Shown here one piece after another: positions 1 through 7,682 of a DNA stretch of 64,000 nt. The position numbers were made by a program, and so were the translations under genes. The stretch covers positions 682,001-746,000 of the forward strand of contig NZ_JAAVUS010000001.1 of assembly GCF_018449525.1 (NCBI RefSeq), read 5' to 3'. The DNA comes from Bradyrhizobium sp. dw_78. Lineage in GTDB: Bacteria; Pseudomonadota; Alphaproteobacteria; Rhizobiales; Xanthobacteraceae. The notes beneath the pieces are model-generated. The model was not told the origin of the DNA, ran no database searches, and saw nothing but the letters and a program-made list of their open reading frames with translations. Numbering within the stretch: position 1 is the stretch's first letter; each line of letters starts with the position of its first letter.

Positions 1-34
1 TCGCAAACCGGATCTGCGTCGCCGGTGCAGATCT

Positions 35-70
35 CGGGAACGAAATATCGTGGCGAGAATTTTGTTCCCG
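35..70. repeat. 12-bp inverted repeat upstream of soxC
   Basis: Arms 35-46 and 59-70 pair over 12 bp with one G-T wobble around a 12-nt loop. It lies about 150 bp before soxC. There is no clear T-run after it, so a terminator for an upstream gene is possible but unproven; an operator is equally possible. The rest of positions 1-215 shows no gene I can support. Confidence 0.4.
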
Positions 71-215
71 ATCACCGATAAATTTTAGACGCAGCCTTCC
101 GTCATCCACATGCCATTCGAAACGAGCCGGCGTTGAGCGAAGCGGGGGAATATGACCATATGGCTTCGGCCCCGTAAGGGCTCGGAAGCCGTCACCACCG
201 GGAGCGGAGGAAGAA

Positions 216-1514
216 GTGGCAAGCAAAACAACTGCCGCCAGTGCCGATAAGGCGAGGCGGTCCCTGTCGCGCAGGCGATTGCTGGGCGAAGGTGGCGCGC
301 TGCTCGGCAGCGCGGTCATGGGCAGTATCGGCGGACAAGCGCTGGCCGAACAGCCCGCGCCAGGCTCGGAAAATCTGCCGCCCAATATTCCCGATTGGAT
401 GAAGGCGCCGGGCGCGGACATGGGCAGTCAACCCTATGGCACGCCGTCGCCGTTCGAGAAGAACGTCGTCAAGAACATCCAGGCGAATCTGCCGCAATAT
501 ATCTCGGCCTCGGGGCGGACGCCGATCGGCGATCTCGACGGCATCATCACGCCCAATGGATTGTTCTATGAGCGCCATCATGGCGGCGTTCCCGCCATCG
601 ATCCGGAGCAGCATCGGCTGATGCTGCATGGGCTGGTCGAGCGTCCGACGATCTTCACGATGGAGGACATCCGCCGCTTCCCGTCGCAATCGCGGATCCA
701 CTTCCTCGAATGCTCCGGCAATCCGGTCTACACCAAGCCTTACGGCAAGACCGCGTCCGACCTGGTGGGATTGCTAAGCTGCGCCGAATGGACCGGCGTC
801 AGTCTTAAACTGGTACTTGAAGAGGCCGGATTGCGACCTGAAGCCAAATGGCTGGTGGCCGAAGGCGCCGACGCGGCGGCGCTGACGCGCTCGATCCCGA
901 TCGAGAAATGCCTCGACGATGCCATGCTGGTCTACAGCCAGAATGGCGAGCGGCTGCGCCCGCAGCAGGGCTATCCGCTGCGGCTGCTGCTGCCCGGCTT
1001 CGAAGGCAATATGAACGTGAAATGGTTGCGCCGCCTGAAGGCCGTGACCGAGCCGGCCTATTCGCGCGAGGAGACTTCGAAATACACCGACCTGATGCCG
1101 GATGGCACCGCGCGCGAGTTCACCTTCTATATGGAAGCGAAATCCATCATCACCCGGCCCTCCGGCGGGCAGCAGCTCAGGCAAAAAGGCTTTCACGAGA
1201 TCACCGGCATCGCCTGGACCGGGCATGGCAAGATCAAGCGCGTCGATATCTCGGTCGATGACGGCAAGAGCTGGCAGGAAGCGGAATTGCAGGAGCCGGT
1301 GCTGACCCGCGCGCTGACGCGGTTTCGGCTGCCGTGGCACTGGGATGGCGAACCGGCAGTGATCCAGAGCCGCGCCATCGACGAGACCGGCTATGTGCAG
1401 CCGACCTTCGCCGAACTCACATCCGTTCGCGGTGTGAATTCATATTACCACAACAACGCGATCCAACCGTGGCGCATCGACGCGCAGGGGCAGGTGACCA
1501 ATGCCAATGCGTAA
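216..1514 (+). CDS. soxC: Sulfite dehydrogenase SoxC, molybdopterin subunit
   Basis: Periplasmic molybdenum subunit of sulfane dehydrogenase SoxCD, part of thiosulfate oxidation. The 432-residue protein begins with a twin-arginine signal (SRRRLLGEGG near residue 18), as expected for a folded Mo protein exported by Tat. The oxidoreductase molybdopterin domain carries the Mo-ligand cysteine in HFLECSGN (Cys166), and a C-terminal dimerisation domain follows. The stretch YERHHGGVPAIDP is typical of SoxC rather than plant-type sulfite oxidase. The start is GTG, chosen because a strong GGAGCGGAGG ribosome site lies at 201-210. It overlaps soxD by 14 bp, so the two are co-translated. Other sox genes are not visible and may lie to the left of the window. 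Confidence 0.9.
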   Translation: MASKTTAASADKARRSLSRRRLLGEGGALLGSAVMGSIGGQALAEQPAPGSENLPPNIPDWMKAPGADMGSQPYGTPSPFEKNVVKNIQANLPQYISASGRTPIGDLDGIITPNGLFYERHHGGVPAIDPEQHRLMLHGLVERPTIFTMEDIRRFPSQSRIHFLECSGNPVYTKPYGKTASDLVGLLSCAEWTGVSLKLVLEEAGLRPEAKWLVAEGADAAALTRSIPIEKCLDDAMLVYSQNGERLRPQQGYPLRLLLPGFEGNMNVKWLRRLKAVTEPAYSREETSKYTDLMPDGTAREFTFYMEAKSIITRPSGGQQLRQKGFHEITGIAWTGHGKIKRVDISVDDGKSWQEAELQEPVLTRALTRFRLPWHWDGEPAVIQSRAIDETGYVQPTFAELTSVRGVNSYYHNNAIQPWRIDAQGQVTNANA

Positions 1515-2064
1515 ATCCGTGCTGGCGCTCGTGGCGCTGACGTCGTTGGCGTTCTCCGTGCGTGCCGAGACGCAGGGCCACTACGGCATCGGCCGCCCCG
1601 CGACGGATAAGGAAATCGCCGGCTGGAATATCGATATCGGCCGCGACGGCTCCAACCTTCCGGCCGGAAGCGGCACCGTCGCCCACGGCCGCGAGGTGTT
1701 CGAGCAGCAATGCTCGGCTTGTCATGGCGAGAAGGGCGAGGGCGGTGTCGGCGATCGCCTGGTCGGCGGCCAAGGCACGATCGCGACGCCAAAGCCGATC
1801 AAGACAGTCGGCAGTTACTGGCCCTACGCGCCGACGCTGTTCGACTATATCCGCCGTGCGATGCCGCAGAACGCGCCGCAGTCGCTCAGCAATGAAGATG
1901 TTTATGCGGTCTCAGCCTATATCCTCAACATGAACGGCCTGTTGCCCGCCGACGCGACGCTCGACGCCAGGACGCTGAGCGCGATCGAGATGCCGAACCG
2001 GAGCATGTTCACCGGCGACCCCAGGCCCGACGTCAAGAATCCGGCTTGCGAGAAAGGCTGCTGA
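1501..2064 (+). CDS. soxD: SoxD-type c-type cytochrome, electron acceptor of SoxC
   Basis: Secreted cytochrome c that takes electrons from SoxC. The 187-residue protein has an N-terminal signal peptide (cleavage probably after SVRA, about residue 22) and a single haem site CSACH at residues 71-75, followed by a cytochrome fold. A late methionine in IEMPNRSM could be the axial ligand. Classical SoxD is a longer diheme protein; this is a short monohaem form. The C-terminus has two further cysteines (NPACEKGC) outside a haem motif. It overlaps the end of soxC, and an in-frame ATG two codons downstream (1507) is an alternative start. Confidence 0.85.
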   Translation: MPMRKSVLALVALTSLAFSVRAETQGHYGIGRPATDKEIAGWNIDIGRDGSNLPAGSGTVAHGREVFEQQCSACHGEKGEGGVGDRLVGGQGTIATPKPIKTVGSYWPYAPTLFDYIRRAMPQNAPQSLSNEDVYAVSAYILNMNGLLPADATLDARTLSAIEMPNRSMFTGDPRPDVKNPACEKGC

Positions 2065-2221
2065 GCGGAGATGGATACATCGCGCGCAACCGCCGTTGCG
2101 CTGCAATATCCTGCCTTCTTTATGGGCGAGCCTGCTATCAGAAATAGCAGAACGCTAGAGTGATTCCGGAAGAGCGAATTGGAATCAACAGCGATTCAAC
2201 AAGTTGCCAGCGCGTGATCGC

Positions 2222-2245
2222 TGGCATGAATCTTGATTAATCAAG
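2222..2245 (+). promoter_or_regulatory. Degenerate sigma-54-like promoter overlapping a 14-bp palindrome
   Basis: TGGCAT at 2222-2227, five bases, then TTGATT at 2233-2238 has the GG-to-G spacing of a -24/-12 promoter, but the -12 dinucleotide reads GA instead of GC. The same bases form the perfect palindrome CTTGATTAATCAAG (2232-2245). glnK-amtB operons are commonly sigma-54/NtrC controlled, so the position 63 bp before the glnK remnant fits. The palindrome resembles an FNR/FixK half-site pair but its spacer is two bases too short. Confidence 0.3.
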
Positions 2246-2307
2246 ACCAAAAATTAGTTGCGGGAAACGTTGTCGAGCCCTGACCGGATGTCAGGAAGGG
2301 CTGGTAA

Positions 2308-2535
2308 GTGATGGGGCTAGTCACCGCCAATATCCAGCCAGTCGTGCCCGACGAAGTACACGGCGTGCCGTCGGCTCTCGGCATGCAGGCCGTCGCCGTG
2401 CAAACCATCACTGTGATCGAGGCCGACGGATTCGGCCGGCACAAACAACATCCGGAAATTGATTGCGGCGCCTGGCATGCCGACCTCTCTATCGTCGCAG
2501 GTTGCGATCGAGCGGACCGCGTACGTTCGCGCTGA
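2308..2535 (+). pseudogene. glnK: Decayed P-II protein gene (glnK remnant) upstream of amtB
   Basis: A 75-codon frame still aligns with P-II signal proteins: the start MGLVTANIQP matches the M-K-L-V-T-A-I-I-K-P opening, DEV and SALG follow in register, and the T-loop entrance GFGRHKQHPEI matches GFGRQKGHTEI. The uridylylated tyrosine position after EI is Asp (EIDCG). There is a three-residue insertion around residue 30, and the frame stops before the C-terminal third of a normal P-II (about 112 residues). It sits directly before amtB, the conserved place of glnK. I read it as a pseudogene or a highly diverged truncated P-II; the alignment is by eye. Confidence 0.7.
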
Positions 2536-2599
2536 AGGGGCTGAAAAAGGGGCTGGGTAAACCTACTGACATCATCTTGCGACAGGGAGGAAGACGACG

Positions 2600-3988
2600 A
2601 TGGGATCAGGGACATACGCGCGCCAGAGGCTCGCGACTTTCGGGACCGCTGTTCTGGGGACGGTACTTCTCTATCTTGCGTTCAGTGACATCGCATTCGC
2701 GCAGGACGCGCCGCCGGCCTGCGGCGGCAAGGTTCTCGAGAATTGCACGCCTAATTCCGGCGACACGGCGTGGATGCTCACCTCGGTCGCGCTGGTGTTG
2801 ATGATGACGGTCCCGGGCCTCGGGCTGTTCTATGGCGGCATGGTGCGCAAGAAGAATGTCGGCGACACCGTGATGACCAGCTTTGCCGTCACCTGCCTGG
2901 TGACGATTCTTTTCGCGATCCTGACCTACAGCCTGGCGTTTCGCGCCGGCACGCCCTTTATCGGCGGCCTCGATCGCATGTTCCTCAAGGACATCCTGAG
3001 CGATATCGGCAAGGGCGGCATCGGCAATCCCAATCCGCTCGCCGCGACGATTCCCGAAAGTGTGTACATCTGCTTCCAGATGACGTTTGCGATCATCACG
3101 CCGGCGCTGATTGCCGGTGCGTTCGCCGAGCGCATGAAATTCTCGGCCATGCTGTGGTTCATCGGCCTGTGGGCGATCTTCGTCTATGCGCCGATCGCGC
3201 ATTGGGTCTGGGGACCCGACGGGATATTTTCCGCCGGCAACGATGCCGCATGGGTGAAGGTGCTCGACTTCGCCGGCGGGACGGTCGTGCATATCAACGC
3301 CGGTGTCGCCGGGCTGATGTGCGCCATCATGCTCGGCAAGCGCGCCGAGACGGGGCCGGCGCATAATGTGGTGCTGACCTTCATCGGCGCCGCTCTGCTG
3401 TGGGTCGGCTGGTTCGGTTTCAACGCCGGCTCCGCCGTCACCGCGGGGATGCAGGCCGGCATGGCGATGCTGGTGACCCAGATCGCCACGGCTGTCGCCG
3501 GCTTCACCTGGATGTTGGTGGAATGGGCGCTGAAGGGCAAGCCGACCGTCGTCGGCATCTGCTCGGGGGCGGTCGCCGGGCTTGTCGCGATCACGCCGGC
3601 TTCCGGCTTCGTGGGACCGGTCGGCGCCTTTGTGATCGGAATCGCCGCGGGCGTCGTCTGCTACTGGGGATGCACCGGCTTGAAACACCTGTTCAGCTAT
3701 GACGATGCCCTGGATTGCTTCGGCGTCCATGCGATTGGCGGCATCGTCGGCGCGCTGCTGACCGGGGTATTTGCGGTCGAGCAATATGGCGGGACCGCGG
3801 GTGTTCTCGAAGGCAATATCGGTCAGTTCTTCAATCAATGCACCGGCGTCGCCACCGTCTTCATTTATGACGCGGTCGTCAGCCTGATCATCCTGTTCGT
3901 GGTCAAGATCTTCGTCGGCCTTCGGGTGTCGGACGAAACGGAGCGCGAGGGACTCGATCTCGCGCTGCATGGAGAAGTGGTGCAGTAG
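2600..3988 (+). CDS. amtB: Ammonium transporter AmtB
   Basis: Trimeric inner-membrane ammonium channel. The 462-residue protein has an N-terminal signal-like segment ending near AFAQDAP (usual for proteobacterial AmtB) and then about 11 hydrophobic segments. The twin pore histidines are present: His231 in VVHINAGVAGL and His377 in FGVHAIGGIVGALL. LGLFYGGMVRKKN is the family signature. A GGGAGG site lies at 2585-2590, nine bases before the ATG. Normally AmtB is gated by GlnK from the same operon; here the adjacent glnK is degenerate, so control would need a P-II encoded elsewhere. Confidence 0.95.
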   Translation: MGSGTYARQRLATFGTAVLGTVLLYLAFSDIAFAQDAPPACGGKVLENCTPNSGDTAWMLTSVALVLMMTVPGLGLFYGGMVRKKNVGDTVMTSFAVTCLVTILFAILTYSLAFRAGTPFIGGLDRMFLKDILSDIGKGGIGNPNPLAATIPESVYICFQMTFAIITPALIAGAFAERMKFSAMLWFIGLWAIFVYAPIAHWVWGPDGIFSAGNDAAWVKVLDFAGGTVVHINAGVAGLMCAIMLGKRAETGPAHNVVLTFIGAALLWVGWFGFNAGSAVTAGMQAGMAMLVTQIATAVAGFTWMLVEWALKGKPTVVGICSGAVAGLVAITPASGFVGPVGAFVIGIAAGVVCYWGCTGLKHLFSYDDALDCFGVHAIGGIVGALLTGVFAVEQYGGTAGVLEGNIGQFFNQCTGVATVFIYDAVVSLIILFVVKIFVGLRVSDETEREGLDLALHGEVVQ

Positions 3989-4148
3989 CCAGCCATCGAG
4001 ATCGTCCCGGAGCACCGGCATTTCGGCCGGCCAATGCTCCGGGCATGGGACGGAAGCCAGCCAGTGGCCTGGTTGAATCGACCCGTCCGTGAACCCGCGT
4101 TACCTTTCCCGCTTGTGGGAGAGGGGGGCGGAATTTCCCCGCAGCTGG

Positions 4149-4679
4149 CTAGCTCCGATAAAAGCGCCACATCCTGAGGAACGTTCGATGGATTTCATCG
4201 GGCGGCCGGTCAAATGGCTCCAGGCTGACGCGCAGCACGCCCTTGTGATCCATGCGCCACGGCAAGCGCATCAGCAGGCGATGGATCGGCTGCTTGCGCC
4301 AGTCGGTGACGAGCGCGCTGGCAAGCGTCGTGTTGAGTGCAATCTGAAGCTCATGCACCGTCATCGCGCGCTCGGCGATCTCGACAAGATCGATCCGTTC
4401 GATGGCCCGCCAGCGGAGCAGACCGAAGGCCTGGATGAAGATGCCATACTGGTTGGCACCGATGGTGGGCCGCCCGGTCTCCAGCAAAGGAATGTTGTAA
4501 TAGGTGAAGCCGGCCGCCGCGACCGCCAGCGCCAGCCAATAGGCCGCGGCGGTGATCCAGGCGGCCGTGAGAAAGATCGCGGCCAGGGCGGCGGTGACAT
4601 AGACAGGAAAATAGCTGTCGTCGCGCCCGTAGGCGACCGAATAACCACCGGCATTCCGTTCATCGAGATTTGCGCTCAT
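4149..4679 (-). CDS. Membrane protein of unknown function, two TM segments
   Basis: I do not recognise a named family. From the start chosen here (MSANLDERNAGG) the protein is 176 residues: a polar N-terminus, two closely spaced hydrophobic segments (about residues 27-58), then a basic, tryptophan- and arginine-rich domain with a PH-like feel (NQYGIFIQAFGLLRWRAIERI). That pattern resembles small bacterial bPH-type membrane proteins, but this is only an impression. An upstream in-frame start at 4730 would add 17 residues rich in Arg and Val and is less likely. It is divergent from the M20 peptidase gene. Confidence 0.6.
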   Translation of the reverse strand: MSANLDERNAGGYSVAYGRDDSYFPVYVTAALAAIFLTAAWITAAAYWLALAVAAAGFTYYNIPLLETGRPTIGANQYGIFIQAFGLLRWRAIERIDLVEIAERAMTVHELQIALNTTLASALVTDWRKQPIHRLLMRLPWRMDHKGVLRVSLEPFDRPPDEIHRTFLRMWRFYRS

Positions 4680-4732
4680 GCGGACCTGTGCCCGGACATT
4701 CACGTTCCGGCGAAGGGTTGAAAACGACACAA

Positions 4733-4766
4733 ATCAGAACAATCAGGCCGATCAAAACAATCAGGC
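4733..4766. repeat. Short tandem direct repeat, 18-bp period
   Basis: ATCAGAACAATCAGGC (4733-4748) recurs as ATCAAAACAATCAGGC (4751-4766), one mismatch over 16 bases. It lies in the gap between the divergent membrane protein and peptidase genes, so it could be a regulator site or replication slippage. Confidence 0.5.
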
Positions 4767-4839
4767 ACGGATCAGACATGGACCCGATGGCGTGTGTTCG
4801 ATTACGCTGATCCCGCAACGCCAACGCGGGATATTATTC

Positions 4840-6222
4840 GTGAGCAGAGCCGAAGTCATCGATCGCGTCAGCCAGTATCTCCAATCCGGTGATTTTCTCG
4901 ATGAGCTCGGCCGTAGGGTTGCGTATCCGACCGAAAGCCAGAATGAGGGAAGGAGGGAGGTGCTGCGCGCCTATCTCGAGGCGGAACTGAAGCCGACGTT
5001 TTCGGAACTCGGATTCACCACGCGCGTGATCGAATCCGCCGGTGGCAAGCGTCCCTATCTGCTCGCGGAATATAAAGAGGGTGAGACGGCGCCGACCGTT
5101 CTCACCTACGGTCACGGCGATGTCGTCGACGGCATGGCCGGCGAGTGGCGCGACCATCTCGATCCCTGGCGGCTGACCATTGCGGGCGATCGGGTTTACG
5201 GCCGCGGCACCGCCGACAATAAAGGCCAGCACTCGATCAATATCGCGGCGCTGCGTGCGGTTCGCGAGGCCCGTGGCGGCAGGCTCGGATTCAACGCCAA
5301 GTTCATCATCGAGATGAGCGAGGAGATCGGATCTCCCGACCTGATGGAAGTCTGTGGCTCCTTGCGCGATGAACTCAGGGCCGACGTGTTCGTGGCCTCG
5401 GACGGGCCGCGGCTGTCGGCGGATCGTCCGACGATCTTTCTGGGGTGCCGCGGCGGCTTGCGGATTCATCTGGATGTCGATCTGCGCGATGGCGGCCATC
5501 ATTCTGGCAATTGGGGCGGCGTGCTGGCCAACCCCGCGACAATCCTTGCCAACGCGATCGCTTCGCTGGTCGATGGGCAGGGCCGTCTGTTGCTGGAGGA
5601 GATGAAGCCGCCGCGGCTCACCAACCAGATCCGCGCCATGCTCGCCGACGTCAAGGTCGAGCCGATGGCGGACGAGCCCGCGTTATCGCCAAACTGGGGC
5701 GAGGATGGCCTGTCGCCGGCCGAACGGCTCTTCGCATGGAATACGCTCGAGGTGCTGGCGATGTCCTCGGGCAATATCGACAAGCCGGCCAATGCCATTC
5801 CCGGCCAGGCGCGCGCCGTGCTGCAGATCCGCTATGTCGTCGGCACGAACATCGAGAATGTCGTGCCTGCGGTTCAGCGTCATCTCGATGCAAACGGATT
5901 CTCGATGGTGAAGGTAAGCGCCTCGCAGAGTTTTGCGGCCTCGCGCGCAGATCTCGACAGCCCCTGGATCGAATGGGCGGCGGACTCGATCCGGAAGACC
6001 ACCGGCAAGGATCCCGCGATCCTGCCGAATTTCGGCGGCTCGCTTCCGAACGACGTATTCTCGGAGATGCTCGGCCTGCCCACGATCTGGGTGCCGCATT
6101 CCTATCCCGGCTGCTCGCAGCACGCGCCCGATGAGCACATTCTGCTGTCGGTGACAGAAGAGGCATTGCGCATGATGGCGGGCCTGTTCTGGGATTTGGG
6201 TGAGCTGAAACGGCCGCTTTGA
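4840..6222 (+). CDS. M20 family metallopeptidase/deacylase
   Basis: Zinc-dependent amidohydrolase of the ArgE/DapE/CPG2 superfamily, substrate unknown. From the GTG at 4840 it is about 460 residues. Metal-site landmarks are in order: YGHGDVVDG (His and catalytic Asp), YGRGTADNKGQ (bridging Asp), EMSEEIGS (catalytic Glu pair), then a lid domain, and CSQHAPDEH near the C-terminus with the last metal His. I chose GTG because the 54 in-frame codons upstream encode a low-complexity NQNNQ stretch and overlap the divergent gene. It appears to stand alone. Cytoplasmic: no signal peptide. Confidence 0.8.
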   Translation: MSRAEVIDRVSQYLQSGDFLDELGRRVAYPTESQNEGRREVLRAYLEAELKPTFSELGFTTRVIESAGGKRPYLLAEYKEGETAPTVLTYGHGDVVDGMAGEWRDHLDPWRLTIAGDRVYGRGTADNKGQHSINIAALRAVREARGGRLGFNAKFIIEMSEEIGSPDLMEVCGSLRDELRADVFVASDGPRLSADRPTIFLGCRGGLRIHLDVDLRDGGHHSGNWGGVLANPATILANAIASLVDGQGRLLLEEMKPPRLTNQIRAMLADVKVEPMADEPALSPNWGEDGLSPAERLFAWNTLEVLAMSSGNIDKPANAIPGQARAVLQIRYVVGTNIENVVPAVQRHLDANGFSMVKVSASQSFAASRADLDSPWIEWAADSIRKTTGKDPAILPNFGGSLPNDVFSEMLGLPTIWVPHSYPGCSQHAPDEHILLSVTEEALRMMAGLFWDLGELKRPL

Positions 6223-6241
6223 TCTTGTGCGTGCCCGGTTT

Positions 6242-6283
6242 CTCATGGTGAGGAGGCGCGCAAGCGCCGTCTCGAACCATGAG
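6242..6283. repeat. Imperfect palindromic repeat after the M20 gene
   Basis: Arms 6242-6259 and 6264-6283 pair imperfectly (CTCATGGT with ACCATGAG at the ends, GGCGC with GCGCC at the tip) around a four-base loop. Such CTCATGG...CCATGAG hairpins are familiar to me as dispersed intergenic repeats in Bradyrhizobium genomes; here it may also end the peptidase transcript. The rest of 6284-6444 shows nothing I can support. Confidence 0.5.
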
Positions 6284-6444
6284 GCCGAGACGCTGACTGC
6301 TCCGCCTCAGTCTTCAAGATGTTTACGATGCAAGATGGGATGGGACGAATCGCGATCGTTGCTGTCCGCATCCGGCCAAAATCGGCTCCGGTGTGAGCCG
6401 CGGGTACAATGAATCTCGCCAGGATTGATTTCCGGAACGTTTCG

Positions 6445-6642
6445 CTATTGCTGGGGGACATCCTTGACCACGGGGCCGGGCGTAGCGGGCGCTGCATTCA
6501 CGGGCGCCGCCGGTGCTGTGACCGGTTCGGCCGGCCTGGCCGGCGCATTGCTGCTTCCTGGCGGCACGTAAATGAACGCGGCCGCGAGCACCACCAGCGC
6601 GACGATGGTGCCCAGAACTGCTGCGATTTTTTCCGAGGCCAT
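6445..6642 (-). CDS. Small single-TM, Pro/Ala-rich protein
   Basis: Predicted 65-residue protein: short basic/polar start MASEKIAAVLG, one membrane segment (about residues 7-26), then an Ala-Pro-Val rich tail of about 38 residues likely facing the periplasm. A GGGACAGGA ribosome site precedes the ATG. The low-complexity tail makes function unassignable; it could be a spacer-type envelope protein. It is downstream of and in the same direction as aqpZ. Confidence 0.55.
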   Translation of the reverse strand: MASEKIAAVLGTIVALVVLAAAFIYVPPGSSNAPARPAEPVTAPAAPVNAAPATPGPVVKDVPQQ

Positions 6643-6729
6643 TTTCCTGTCCCTCTGATGGTCTGCCGGATCCCGAATTAAGGACAGGTCTGCTCAGCCT
6701 CGCGGAAAGCAGACCTGACGCTCATGCCG

Positions 6730-7443
6730 CTATCGGCCTTCGACCATGCCGGTCGGCTCTGCGCTCAGCCAGCGGTAGATCACGCCGCCCAGTACGCCGC
6801 CGATCAATGGCGCAACCCAAAACATCCAGAGCTGCGCCAGGGCCCAGCCGCCGACGAACAGCGCCGGACCGGTGCTGCGTGCCGGATTGACCGAGGTGTT
6901 GGTGACGGGAATGCTGACCAAATGGATCATCGCCAGCGTGAGCCCTATCGCGAGCGGCGCGAATCCGGCGGGTGCGTTACCGTGGGTCGCGCCCATGATG
7001 ATGAACAGGAACATCATGGTCATCACCACTTCCATGATGAAGCACACGACGGCGTCGTAATGGCCCGGCGAATGTTCGCCATAGCCGTTCGACGCAAAAC
7101 CCTTGGCAAGGTCGAAGCCGGCCGCGCCGCTCGCGATCACATAGAGCACCGCCGCAGCCACGATGGCGCCGATCACCTGCGCGATGATGTAGGGAATGAT
7201 CTGCCCGGCCGGGAAACGGCCGCCCGCGGCGAGGCCCACGGTGACCGCGGGGTTGAGATGGCAGCCGGAGATGTGACCGATCGCATAGGCCATCGTCACG
7301 ACGCTCAATCCAAATGCCAGCGACACGCCGACAAGACCAATGCCGACTTGCGGAAATCCGGCGGCGATGACGGCGCTGCCGCATCCGGCGAATGTCAGCC
7401 AGAATGTACCGATCGCCTCGGCGGCGTATTTCTTCGCGTTCAT
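6730..7443 (-). CDS. aqpZ: Aquaporin Z
   Basis: Inner-membrane water channel, 237 residues, the normal AqpZ length. Both half-helix motifs are present: NPA at residues 64-66 (HLNPAVT) and NPA at 186-188 followed by the selectivity-filter arginine Arg189 (SVNPARS). Six hydrophobic segments are visible. The start MNAKKYAAE is supported by a GGGAGG site seven or so bases upstream; an open frame continues to 7683 but lacks such a site and would add an unlikely 80 residues. It is divergent from kup, so osmotic and potassium functions sit back to back. Confidence 0.92.
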   Translation of the reverse strand: MNAKKYAAEAIGTFWLTFAGCGSAVIAAGFPQVGIGLVGVSLAFGLSVVTMAYAIGHISGCHLNPAVTVGLAAGGRFPAGQIIPYIIAQVIGAIVAAAVLYVIASGAAGFDLAKGFASNGYGEHSPGHYDAVVCFIMEVVMTMMFLFIIMGATHGNAPAGFAPLAIGLTLAMIHLVSIPVTNTSVNPARSTGPALFVGGWALAQLWMFWVAPLIGGVLGGVIYRWLSAEPTGMVEGR

Positions 7444-7682
7444 GACAGCCTCCCGGATGTTGATGTGCTCAGCTTCAAGAAATGGTGAGGCCGGATGACA
7501 TGACAGATTCTGGCCGACGTCAACTCGGTAGCAGCATTGCGTTCTATGCTGGGGAAAACGCTTCGCAAAATCCCGGCGGATTTTGATCGAATGGGCGCTG
7601 TCCTCGTCGTTTAGATGTCGCAATGTGCGGCGATAGTTTGTAGGGTCCAACCATCGGTTGGTGCGTTTCCACGGCATATCCA

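Noticed and set aside
2232..2245. FNR/FixK box before glnK
   Set aside because: The half-sites TTGA and TCAA are there, but the spacer is four bases instead of the six needed for a canonical site.
2241..2615. Minus-strand frame of 124 codons opposite the glnK remnant
   Set aside because: It is antisense to sequence that aligns with P-II, has a Ser-rich random-looking composition, and overlaps the amtB start; no ribosome site.
4089..4721. Plus-strand frame of 210 codons over the hypothetical membrane gene
   Set aside because: It is antisense to a frame with two membrane segments and a sensible start; its own product is charged and without recognisable pattern.
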